Assembly: GCA_941918925.1 (NCBI GenBank)
Contig: OW799236.1
Span: 124,804,360 to 124,868,359, forward strand
DNA length: 64,000 nt
Direction of reading: 5' to 3'
DNA from: Phyto melanocephala
Lineage: Eukaryota > Arthropoda > Insecta > Diptera > Rhinophoridae
Under the pieces are notes generated by a model. The model ran no database searches. It had not been told where the DNA came from and saw nothing but the letters and a program-made list of their open reading frames with translations. Shown here one piece after another: positions 37,855 through 50,400 of this stretch; the first letter of the stretch is position 1; the number at the start of each line of letters is the position of its first letter. Both the position numbers and the translations under genes were made by a program.

Positions 37855-38931
37855 TCGACATTTGAACGTCATAATTTCGCCCTTTGAAGCAATGATTCGT
37901 TGCTTAGTTCATTTTCAGCACCAAGATGTCAGCGTAAGAGATTTCCCTTGAACCAGTTTAATTTACACTGCAGAAAATATTCAACGTGTAGAGCAAAGTG
38001 TTAACGAAACATCTACCAGAAGTTGTTCTGCACAGTTAGGAATGGCTCAAATTTAAAAAAAAAAAGTTTATTGTTACTCCCATAAAAGGTGCAATTGGTG
38101 CTATAATTAAAAACCCGCAGATCATAAGCAACCTCTAAATTTTGCATTTAAATTTCGACACTGGGCCAGAAATAAAATCAACTTTACTGAATATCTTATT
38201 ATGAGTGATAAAGCTCATTTTTATTTAAATGGCTTTGTTAATAAGCAGAACTGTAGGTTCTGGTGTTCTAAAAATCCTAGAGCCATTTATCAACCCTAGT
38301 TGCACCCCATCAGGTGTACAGTATGGTGTGGGATCACATCTGAAAATGTCATTGGGCCTTACTTCTTCGAGAATGAAGATGAAAGTGCTGTAACCGTAAA
38401 TGGAGAGCGGTATCGGTTTATGATAGAAAATTTTTTACGCCCTGCTCTTGAAAACAGGCCTGGTATGCGGTTTCAGCAGGACGGGGCCACTGCCCATACT
38501 GCCCGAGACATAATGGCACTTTTAAGTCAAATTTTTGGAGGGCGAGTAATTTCCAGAAATTCGGAAATTATTTGGCCAGCGCGATCGCCAGATTTGACAG
38601 CACCCGACTATTTTCTTTGGGGTTGTTTGAAGGAACGAGTGTATGTGAACAAGCCAGAGACAATCCTTGAACTCAAGGCAAACATTGTTGCAGAAATTCG
38701 AACGCTACAGCCACAAGTTTTGAAAGATGTTATGGAAAATGCTCTAAAAAGAGCCCATCAGTGCGAAGCTGAAAACGGTGGTCATTTAAGAGACATCATT
38801 TTTCATACTTAGCGTAAAAAAATTTCCCTTTTGTATATTATATAATCTGAAAGAAAAAATAAAAAAAAGTAATAAACGAAAAAGTTATAAAACTTTTACA
38901 CCCCTCGGTTGCTTTTGGACCACCCTGTATA
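37855..38931 (+). pseudogene. Mariner-like transposase, 3' half open, 5' half decayed
   Basis: From about 37895 the plus strand reads EAMIRCLVHFQHQDVSVRDF with stops. The catalytic part begins LIMSDKAHFYLNGFVNKQNC and has a stop before 38300. From there to the stop at 38810-38812 a 170-codon frame stays open: TVWCGI, IGPYFFEN, FQQDGATAHTARD, SPDLTAPDYFLWG and a GGHLRDIIFHT end. Thirty-six residues separate the QQD Asp from SPD, and 41 separate it from APD. This fits DD37D/DD41D (maT/rosa-like) rather than classic DD34D mariners. A TTTTGGACCACCCTGTATA terminus lies at 38913-38931. Upstream stops and frameshifts make it inactive. Confidence 0.85.
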
Positions 38932-38935
38932 AGAA

Positions 38936-39133
38936 AAAAAGCCTCTGATAATCCCTGAATTGAAGGCCAACATTATTGCAGAGATTCGAGAGCTGCGGTC
39001 ACAAATTTTGAAAGATATTATGGAAAATGATCTAAAACGAGCCGGTCTCCATTTTATAAATTTTTTAATCTCATAAATAAAAAAATATATATAAACGAGG
39101 AAGTAAATATGGTGACTTTTAGCCTACCCTGCA
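38936..39133 (+). pseudogene. Second mariner-like C-terminal fragment
   Basis: It reads IPELKANIIAEIRELRSQIL then KDIMENDLKRAG, the same region as the preceding copy but diverged, and stops before the GGHL tail. TAGCCTACCCTGCATA (39120-39135) resembles its terminal repeat. It sits directly after the larger copy in the same orientation. Confidence 0.75.
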
Positions 39134-39141
39134 TATGTATA

Positions 39142-39521
39142 TGTGACAGCGCATAGAGAAAGGGACCTAAGGGTAAAAAAAAACAATTTGCACTTTTTTT
39201 TTGATTGGACAACATCTAAGCATCGAATGAGACCGATCCCATGCCCCAAAAGTGTTCCCTCCCAGAGATATGCGCGTTTAATAAAAGTGAAGTCGACGAT
39301 TCTAAGCGCAAATAGAAAGTGACCTAACGGTTAAATTTATTTATTTTCATTTTTTCCCCTACTAAATTAACAAAATAACTTGATTTTACGAAACTACAAA
39401 AAATTTATTTTTTTCCTTATGAACAATTTAAAAAAATAGAAAAATCATTTAATCTTTAAAATGGCTCTCCTCAACAAAACCTGTTTTTACCCTTAGGACC
39501 CTTTCTCTATGCGCTGTCACA
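39142..39521. mobile_element. MITE with long near-perfect inverted repeats
   Basis: The ends begin TGTGACAGCGCATAGAGAAA and continue to GGGTAAAAA on both sides. About 35 bp are inverted with one clear mismatch (GGGACC versus GGGTCC). TA flanks both borders (39140-39141, 39522-39523). A diverged third copy of the end motif (GCGCAAATAGAAAGTGACCT) lies internally near 39318. No protein is encoded in 380 bp. Confidence 0.85.
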
Positions 39522-39523
39522 TA

Positions 39524-40070
39524 TAGAGTTTAAAATGCTTACGGTTTTACATATCATCATATCGATATATCGATTAAATAAAAAATTTATACCATTTTTT
39601 AATTAAAAATCTTTTAACTCTGACCCACTGTGGCATATAGTTAAGTAGTATAGTAGTTTTTATTCTGTTTTATTAGTTTGAGTATTGCTCAAAGTGTTCG
39701 CTTTTACATTTAATTAAATATCAAATTTTAATTTTTCCTTTTATTTTATTTCTTCTTTTTATTTGCTAGCCTTAAAGAAAGTACATATTCAAACAAAATG
39801 TAATAAATTGAAAATACAAGTAAACTTAATTTTATAACAAAATGCTAAACAATACTTAATTAAAATATTAATTAATTTTAATTTCTGCTTTTAACTCCTT
39901 TACAGATCTGAATATCAACTTACATACGTACGCCTTGAATGTTTAATAATTCGCTAATATTTTAACCAAAAAAAAAATATACAAAGAGCTGAGAATATTG
40001 TTTTAATAAATTAATTAAATAAATACTAATACATAAACACCTTCGCATACATGTGTATGTGATTACTATT
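39524..40070. other. Upstream of Shaw, nothing recognised
   Basis: AT-rich sequence between the MITE and the UTR-like region of Shaw. Confidence 0.5.
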
Positions 40071-40671
40071 ACTTACGTATAATGCCTGAGCAACAAAAAT
40101 ATCAACCGTCAATGATTAAACTGCTGCTACAATAACAGACACAATGGTTTTATTAATCAGCTAATAGTATGGGTATGTGAGTGTGTGTATTCATCAGTAT
40201 GTCCATCAATTAATCAATCAATCAATCAATCGACCAGAACAAAAAAACAAAAAACAACAACCAACAACTATTCAACAATACATTAGTTGCTAATCTGTTG
40301 CTGCAACAACCAGCTTTTACTCCAAAACATTAATAATAATTCACTCACTCGCTTCTGAGAAAACTAACACATTGACAACATTTTTTTATATGTATTAAAA
40401 ATAATAACCCTATGACAACTACTACCATTTAATCCCTAAAAATAAACAACTAATAAACAATAAATAAAATCAAATCATTATAATCATCTACTTGGACGTC
40501 TTTGTTGTTAGAGAACTCAAGAAACACAATTTAATTGAGTCTATTAAAATATTAATTAAAACGTTTTTATCATTACACTAACACACATACATTAACTAAA
40601 GGTCAGTAATATAAAAGAGTCGTTGGCTCTTGTTTTTTTTTTCGTTTTTAATTTTTTTAGTTTAGCTCACC
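40071..40671 (+). promoter_or_regulatory. Probable Shaw 5'-UTR exon and short intron
   Basis: The stretch is CAACAA-rich as in many fly leaders, with an AATC microsatellite near 40208-40232. TAACTAAAG|GTCAGTAA gives a donor after 40601. AATTTTTTTAG|TTTAGC gives an acceptor at 40660, leaving a 59-nt intron of normal fly size and 11 bases of leader before the ATG at 40672. The transcription start is not placed. Confidence 0.45.
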
Positions 40672-43600
40672 ATGACTTATATACCGAAAAAAAATTCCTA
40701 TTATTCCCGCTCTCATACAGCCATGAATTTAATAAATATGGATTCAGAAAACCGGGTTGTTTTAAATGTGGGCGGCATTAGACATGAGACCTATAAGGCA
40801 ACACTGAAGAAAATACCAGCCACTAGACTGTCAAAATTAACGGAAGCGTTGGCCAACTATGATCCGCTACTAAATGAATATTTTTTTGATCGACATCCGG
40901 GAGTTTTTGCCCAGGTGTTGAATTATTATAGGTGAGTAGAGAATAATAACAAAAACAATTTATGAAAAAAACAAGTGTTTATTTGCGAAATTAAAAAACA
41001 AAAAATTAAAAATTATAATGAATCGGTAAACAGTTTTACAGCAGCTCTGGTTACAGAAATAACACGAAATATTTTTTTTGTATTTCTTTTTTGCTTTAAT
41101 TTCAATGATTTTCATTAAAACAAAATATTTTCTTAAAAATGAAAATTTTTTAATAAAATTTACTCAATATAAAAACATTTTTGATTATTTGTAGAACTGG
41201 TAAGCTACATTATCCTACGGATGTCTGTGGACCACTATTTGAAGAAGAATTGGAGTTTTGGGGTTTAGATTCAAATCAAGTTGAACCCTGTTGTTGGATG
41301 ACCTACACCCAGGTAAAAAAATAAAGTTATTTCATTTCAGGTTTGTAGATAAAATTTTCTACTTTAACACTTTTTCCCTCTCTTCCTTGCTACAGCATCG
41401 TGACACTCAAGAAACACTAGCCGTATTAGATCGTTTAGATTTAGATACAGAAAAACCGTCCGAAGAGGAATTAGCCCGAAAATTTGGTTTCGAAGAAGAC
41501 TATTACAAGGGAACATTATCATGGTGGCAGGAAATAAAACCGCGAATATGGTCACTATTTGATGAGCCATACAGTTCGAATGCCGCCAAAGTAATGGAGT
41601 TCTAAATTAACTTTGTAACAACTATTTTAATTGATATATTTCTTTTAGATAATCGGTGTTGTATCGGTGTTTTTTATATGCATTTCAATATTATCATTTT
41701 GTTTGAAAACCCACCCAGATATGAGAGTGCCCTATATAGTTAATAAAACGGTGCTCACATCAAACGGCAGTTCCGCCTGGTATTTAGATAAGACACAAAC
41801 AAATGCCCATATAGCTTTTTTCTATATTGAATGTGTTTGCAATGCCTGGTTCACTTTTGAAATACTAGTGAGTGTTTACAAATAAAATCATAAAAATTTG
41901 TACATGTTATTTTCTTATTTAGGTCCGTTTTATATCATCACCGAATAAGTGTGACTTCATCAAATCATCTGTAAACATAATCGATTACATTGCCACCCTT
42001 AGTTTTTATATTGATTTGGTATTACAACGTTTCGCTTCACACTTGGAGAATGCTGATATTTTGGAATTCTTCTCCATCATACGTATCATGCGACTGTTTA
42101 AGCTGACGCGACATTCGTCGGGTCTGAAAATTCTCATACAAACATTTAGAGCCTCTGCCAAGGAGCTGACACTATTGGTATTTTTCCTGGTTCTTGGCAT
42201 TGTCATCTTTGCCAGTCTGGTCTACTATGCCGAACGTATACAAACAAATCCCCACAATGATTTCAATAGCATACCCTTGGGTTTGTGGTGGGCTCTAGTG
42301 ACAATGACAACTGTGGGTTATGGTGATATGGTGCCAAAGACCTACATTGGCATGTTTGTGGGTGCATTATGTGCTCTAGCCGGTGTGTTAACCATTGCAC
42401 TGCCAGTGCCCGTTATTGTTAGCAACTTTGCCATGTACTACTCGCATACACAGGCACGTGCAAAACTGCCAAAGAAACGTAGACGTGTGCTTCCGGTTGA
42501 ACAGCCCCGTCCACCTAGGCTGCCAGGTTAGTCATTCGTAAATAGAAGAGCATTTCTTTATTGTAAATACTTTTTCTTTTATCTTTTCGTGTTTATGATA
42601 ATTTACTTTAGGTCAATCAGGAGGTGTTAGCGGTTGTGGTACACCCGGTTCTGGACCCAATTCAGGTCCTATGGGCTCCGGTACTGGACCAAGACGTATG
42701 AATAACAAAACCAAAGACTTAGTTAGTCCAAAATCGGGTGAGTATTTGGTTTAAAATATTCTACAACGCAAAAAGGGAATTAATTGGATATAAAACGTAT
42801 TTGGAAAGATAGTGAAAGTTGGGCAACACTTAAAGTGCGTTTAAGGTCTTAAATCACGAGATTTTCGAATCGTAAATTTTGAACTCAATAAACAACAACT
42901 AGGAAAATAAATGTGATATTAAGGAAATAATTAAATTAAAAAATTAATAGTGAACTGCCAGATTTGTGTAGATGTCACATTAAAATAACCAAATGAGGAC
43001 GACAGGATAATAGTCTCACTTTTTCTACTTAACTTGGCGAATTTAATTTTTTTTTTAATTTTGTTGGAAAAGTTTTTCGGAAGTTAAAGCATAAAAACTT
43101 ATTACGATTTTAATTAATTTACGAAGACCGATATGCTGCTAATTCAATTAACTTATAATAAAATCAATAAAGAAATGTTAAGTTTGATATAAGGAGTTTT
43201 GCTAATAGCAGAAACGCTACTTATCCCGCATCTTACTATACCCTTTTTAACAGTTTTTAACAGAAAATATAAGCATAAAATTATTTTTGTTCAAAATTGT
43301 ACTTTACATTTACAAGTTTTTATTTCAGTTTCGTACCCAGTTTCTATTTTAAATTAATTTGATTTCATTTAAACAAGCAAATCTGGCAACACAATTATTA
43401 AAAACTACTTTCTTCACTTTAGCGTCATTTGTTTTTTAAATTCGTTGAATATTTGCAAATACAAAAAGTATTTTCAAAGCTGTAATTATACTTAAAAATT
43501 ATTTTTTATTTTGATTAGATTGCAGCAGTTTTTGTTTTTACTTAAAGTAGATGTATTCGAAAGCGCGGTGTTGCCATTCTAACTGGCGAAAAGTATTAAA

Positions 43601-44392
43601 ATCAAGTTTAAAATATTTGTATAAAATTTAGGCAGTCATACTGATGTTTAGACGTGAACTCAATACAGCTGTTATTAAAATATATTTTAGTACATATAGA
43701 TGTTGTTGTTTAACAAATTTTGTTTATAAAATCCAATATCAATTTTCGATTCGAAAATCAGTTTACGACAGTATTATTTATTTGGGTTTAATTAAAATAG
43801 GAGAAAGAGAAAACAAAAAAATGAGAGTGTGTACAGTGTAAATATTTATTTGCTTTTTTGAATGGATAAACAATAATAAGTATATAATTCTACTAAATAA
43901 TTATATTTTTGGCATTTCTTGTCGTTGTTGTGCCCATCAGTTTTATTTATTTTTTTTTTTCTTTAAAAAAAAATCCAAACAAAATATGTATTTTTTTTAA
44001 ATTTAAAACTAATTTATTAAAATGATAAAGCTTTGAACCACTAACCCTTTTATTAAGACTTTTGTGCTGTTTACAGAAAACAATCATTTAAGACAAGCGA
44101 AAATTAACCATGTGGTTTTGTTGTCATAACAAAAACAAAATACATTTAACATGTATATACGTTGCATTAATTTTAGTAAACGTATTCTGTAAACAGCAAA
44201 TTCATTTTATACACTACAGCCTTCTACCACAATCATAAACAAACCAACAGAGCTGATTTGAAATCCAAATTCCTATTACTTTGTATTTTATATAAAAAAA
44301 GTGAAATTTAATGGATAAAAGTTTATGCTTACAGAACAAAAAAACACACTGCTTTTAAACAAATTTGACAAATCTATATATATAAAAGTGAA

Positions 44393-44437
<45 letters not shown>

Positions 44438-47400
44438 GCTATAGACTCCGAAACTGTAAAACCGATCGGGCTCAAACTTGGGTAAGTTGTTGTACACATA
44501 CCAGGGAGTGTTTATGGGTGAAAAAAAGTGGGCGGAGCCACGCCCATAAAAAATTAGTTATCAGTTTTAGCTACTTGCACTTGACCGATTTTTCTGAAAC
44601 TTTGCACACATATCGAGCTGTCATGACTAAATAATTTCGTGAGAAGAAAAGTGGGCGGGGCCACGCCCCTAAAAAAGTTTTAATTTTGAGGTACTTGCAC
44701 TGGACCGATTTTTCTGAAACTGTGCACACATATTGAGCTGTCACGGCTTTATAATTTCGTGATTGAAAAAGTGGGCGGGGCCACGCCCATAAAAAATTAG
44801 TTATCAGTTTTAGATACTTGCACTGGACCGAATTTTCCGAAACTTTGCGAAAATACTGAGCTGTCATGACTTTACACTTTCGTCATTAGAAAAGTGGGCA
44901 GTGCCACGCCCATTAAAAAATAGGTATCATTTTGGGGTACTTGCACTGGACCGATTTTTCTGAAACTTTGCACACATATTGAGTTGTCATGACTATACAG
45001 TTTCGTATTTAGAAAAGTGGGCAGGGCCACGCCCATAAAAAAAGGTATCATTTTGAGGTACTTACACTGGACCGATTTTTCTGAAACTTTGCACACATAT
45101 CGAGCTGTCATGACTAAATAATTTCGTGAGAAGAAAAGTGGGCGGGGCCACGCCCCTAAAAAAGTTTTAATTTTGAGGTACTTGCACTGGACCGATTTTT
45201 CTGAAACTGTGCACACATATTGAGCTGTCACGGCTTTATAATTTCGTGATTGAAAAAGTGGGCGGAGCCACGCCCATAAAAAATTAGTTATCAGTTTTAG
45301 ATACTTGCACTGGACCGAATTTTCCGAAACTTTGCGAAAATACTGAGCTGTCATGACTTTACACTTTCGTCATTAGAAAAGTGGGCAGTGCCACGCCCAT
45401 TAAAAAATAGGTATCATTTTGGGGTACTTGCACTGGACCGATTTTTCTGAAACTTTGCACACATATTGAGTTGTCATGACTATACAGTTTCGTATTTAGA
45501 AAAGTGTGCAGTGCCACGCCCATAAAAAAGGTATCATTTTGAGGTACTTGCACTGGACCGATTATTCTGAAACTTTGCACACATATTGAGCTGTTATGAC
45601 TTTACAATTTCGTGACTAGAAAAGTGGGCAGGGCCACGCCCATAAAAAAATTATAATTTTTAGGTTTTTGCACTTGATATTCAATTAAATTCAGAATGCA
45701 TTTCGATTTATTAAGGGGCGTAGCAACGCGCGCCGGGTTTGGCTAGTTTTTAATAAAATTGAAATAAAAAAATAAAATATTGTTATATTTCATAAAAATG
45801 CATCGCTTTAAGAATCTACTGATTTGCACTTAAAGTCACTTGTAATATAAAAAGCTTAAAAAAAAATAATATTTATAATAAGTTTTAAATATTCCCTTAA
45901 AAATACTCACCAACTAATAAATAGCAGTTAAGCAATAACGTTGTACAAATTTAAAAAAAAAAAAAACAAAAATATACTTGATACATTAAAATTTTAATTT
46001 AATTTAATTCCCTTAATACAATACTCGTAAACATAAGCAAACATCTACACATCTGCATATGCATTAGATGAAATCTGTCTAAAGGCAACGTGTAAGGGTT
46101 CAATATTCGATTGTATGGAATTACACATTGCCACTATCAATAACAAATTGACAAATCTGTATTCAATTTTGACATTTTTACGTCTAAGAGACCTTTAACA
46201 ATTCTCGAAATATGATTTTTTAAATTGTTTAAAAATATTTGACACACTTGAGAGTGTTCTTTAATGAACAACAGTTTTAAATTACATAAAAAATTATTGA
46301 AGTATTAAGTTTTGAACAGCACTTTGGGCAAATGATGTCCATAGCCATGACCACTTTTCAAAAATATCGAAAATTTCGTTGCTCTATGTCTAGATTGTAC
46401 GTCGATTTTTCAAAAAGAACGAAACATCAGTAAAATAAATTCTGATTTTTTTAAAAATTAGAATACTAATTAGGAAACTTATTCTTTCGTATTGAAAATG
46501 CATTAAAAGTCAGACAGCGCCGACGGTTATGGACTTGTTGTCTTAGCCCTTTGACATTAAGGAACCTCATAAAAAGATAGAATGTAATCCAGCATACATT
46601 GATGTAGAGCGAACATTATAATTAAAAAATTTTATTTTGATGTAGAATGACCAAGAGAGATTGAGAGTTGAAGGGTTCAAAATTATTCAGTTTACCATAG
46701 GCTTGCATCACGTTTCCTATTCGAGAAATTTCCGTTACATAGGGGTTACAATTGCGAAATGAATGACATGAGAAATGACAGACTTCATCCATTTTGAGGT
46801 TTGCTACTTTTTTAAAGAAAATAACACAGAAAATTCAAATTTAATGGTTAATGTTTATTATCATTTGAAAGAACATTCTTTGGCATTTATTTTTTGAAGA
46901 TTATGTCTATCAAATGTTGGCCGTTGCTATGTCGCAGATGGTACATTCGTTGAGTCCAATTTTCGATGACTCATTCGAGCATTTCGGCTGGCAACTGGTA
47001 AATGATACGCGTAATGTTTTCCTCCAAGGCCTTAATCAAAGCGATTTTTTCCGCATAAACTTTAGACTTTATATATCCCCATAGGAAAAAGTCTAATGGT
47101 GTGATATCACACGGTCTTGGTGGCCGATTGACCGGCCCAAAACGTGAAATTATGCGCTCACCGAAGTGTTCTCTCAATAAATCCATTGATTGATGCGATG
47201 TGTGGGAAGTGGAAGCTTTAGTTTCAGGCATCAAATAGTCGGTTATCATGGCACGATAACGGGTTACGTTCGCACCGGCCCCAGCGTGCTGGACGTGGTA
47301 TATTCGGTCGAATATTATCCAATAATGAATGCTGGGTCTTAAAATGGGTGATGCTGTTGCGAATAGTACGTTCAGTAGGCCGATTATGTTGACCATAAGT

Positions 47401-50400
47401 TGAGCGAAGTGCACGAAACACATTCCTCACAGAACGTGAATTTTCGTAATAAAGTTGAACGATTTGTAAACGTTGTTCAGGCGTAAGTTTTTCCACTACG
47501 GAATGCCAAGCAATACTAAACAAAAATAACATGACAGCATGACACGACTCTCACGTGATCTGTCAAACAAAGGCTATTGAAAAACGTATCTCTACTTGAA
47601 TCACCCATTATATAAATTTTTATTCTGATTTTATATGTATGAAGTTTTAGTTGCACTAACAAAAATTAGAATTAGAAATCGCTAGATATCAAGCTAATAG
47701 CTAAAACGTATTTTTGCTCGCTTAGCTGGATTCGCTACATATGACGGGAAAATAGCTAAATTCCCATCACTGGTACCAGCCATTGTTACGTATGAGAGAG
47801 AAACAACTAATATTAATGTGTCTTTATTTTAAAGCTGGCTGCAACAGAGAGAAGCTAATGTTTATAGATAAAGTCTGACACACAAATTTCTCTTTCATAT
47901 ATGGACTTTGACAATAAAAACAAAAAATTAATTAAGACGTTTCTTTAAGGTTATCTTAAAAGTAAAGTATAGATAGTAAGGAAGCTAACGGCAAGTTACA
48001 GAACGACTACAGAAACTAAAGACTAATAAAGCTTTTAAAGTAAGTAGTGACCATCTACATTTTGGATGAAGCATGGTTTAATGATGTCTCTAGCCCAAAA
48101 CCTACACCAAAAAATGCAGTTGCGAATGCGTTTTTTTTTCTGATATTATTAAGACATTTAATAAAGCTATCAAATTGAAAATATGCCTTGCCGCTATGAT
48201 GATTTTGATCGATAATGTTCAATAACCTATTCAAGTAATAGCCTTCACTTTGTGTGTCACTTGAAATTTTTAAGCATAGAGACGTATGCGCTGTAAAAAG
48301 TTTCTTGGAATTTGCAATACTTGTACATAAAGCAGATTTGATTTTTGCTGACTTTCTTTCTCTCACGATTTTAATATTGACTTTCAAATAGCTTGTTTTT
48401 TGAATCATCATAGCCTTTATCATCAATATATAAGACTTGCAAAACATTGACAACTATTAAGTTTGTTGTAGTAGTATGTACAATTCTTCATAAAATTAAT
48501 TTAGGAAAACAACAGAGTAATTTTTGTTTAAATCTGAAATTTTGCTAATTTTAAATCAATTCTACTGAAGATATCCAATGAATTATATTTCGATGAATTT
48601 AAAAGTTGATTTTAACCGCCATACGAACAGTAATTCCTTCCTAAGTCTATTTTTATATCTTTAAGGATTAAAAATATATATTGCCTTTAATTAAATTTCA
48701 CTTAGTGTATATGATCGTACAGAACCATACACATATAAACACATATCCAAATTTTTTTTACATTTTTCTTTCTTAAATAATATTATTTTGATTATTTTAA
48801 TATTGAATATTATTAATGTTTTTATTATGTATAAAAAAAATACGAAACCATACCTGATTTTATAAATTTTAAAAATTTAGATGAATATACGGCCATGCTT
48901 AGCAAAAATCGTGAAAGTAAAATGGGAAGACTGCTTTGAAATCCACCACAAATGCGGCGAAAATCATCCCCAAAAACCATAAAAAATTAATTGCAATATA
49001 ACACCATCCAAAAAGAAAAGTCCAACTGAAAGACAAAAAAAATAAAAATTAAATAATCGAATGTTAACAGCAAATTAATCTTAAAATTATAAAATATTTG
49101 TAAGCAACACAACGGCAAATATTTTATCTCTAACAGGATAATACAGGATACATATTCCAGACATATTTACGTAATATACTGATGCATATAATTATATGGA
49201 AATGTTAAAGACGTGTATACATTTGCATTTTAAATAATAAAAAAATCATTAATTGTTACTAACATGTTCCCACTTATCCTCATTTGTTATTCATCATATA
49301 ACTTCATCTTCATCGACAGACATAAAAGAAAAAAACTTAACAAATCAACAAACATTTTCACAATTTTCCCGCTTTTGCCATGGATTGAATTGGAGATTGT
49401 AATTTGAAAATGATCAATAAAGAAAGAGCTGCGGTATGTGAATTTCAACGTTGGTTATTTCATATATTTCCTACAAATTGAAAACCTTATTTCGAAAATC
49501 TAATATCTTTACTTTTCTATACTTGTTTTATTGAATTGAATTGAGTGTGTGTTGTTGTGTTCCGTCTTTTATTTTTTTTTTCAAAATTTTGGGCTTTTGG
49601 TTTAAACATAAGATTTACTAGTAATTTTTTTGAAATTTTTAATCGTAGTTAACATTACCCGTTATATTACAAAAAGATTTTAATAAAATTAATTAGAAAT
49701 TTTTAATTTTATTAAATATAACAGTCCGCAGAAACATTCTATTGGGAAAATTTGATTATTAGGTTGGAATTAAAAATAACATATTTATAATTGATTTACA
49801 AAAACCGAGTAAATAAATTTATTTATTTAATATATGTTAAAGTATAACTGACTTTCGAAATTTGAAATTTTTAACGAAAACTTAAAAAACACTGCAATTC
49901 TCTTATATATTTATGAAAATTAATAAGAAAATACGTTTGCGTTAATTTTCGAAAATTCGAACTTAAGTTCGAAAAAATTCAAAAAAATGCAGCAGTATGC
50001 TTGGAGCCTCAGGATTACAGATAATTAAAAAGTTTAATGATTTTAATTAAATTCTAAGGATTAATAAGTTTCGAACATTGACTCTTTTATCGAAATCGAA
50101 ACTTATCATTTTTCTGAGAAATGTGTTGGGTTTGTAGGGTATAGAGAAATTTAAACTTTTAATATACTATATCAATATTTTTTTTACTAGTAAATTTTAT
50201 GTAAAAAACAAATTTAATTAATCCTTTAGTTAAAACTTTTTTTTATTTGTTGGTTTTCCTCTCTCTGTGTGTGTGCGTGTGTCTTAAAAAATGTATGTTA
50301 ATTTAAAAATATATTAAATTAAGTTAAAAGAAAAATAATAATAAAAAAAAAATAAAATAATTAACAAATAAAAACTTTACATTCAAAAAATGTCGTTAGT

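Noticed and set aside
44571..45580. Open frames of 73-160 aa on the minus strand
   Set aside because: They arise from Helitron tandem monomers and repeat the same peptide in shifted frames; no protein family.
44531..45660. Regularly spaced repeats that could suggest a CRISPR array
   Set aside because: Monomers are contiguous 121-bp tandem units inside a Helitron in eukaryotic DNA, without unique spacers.
47761..47772. TTCCCATCACTG, a hAT-type terminus
   Set aside because: No left partner or 8-bp duplication was seen nearby.
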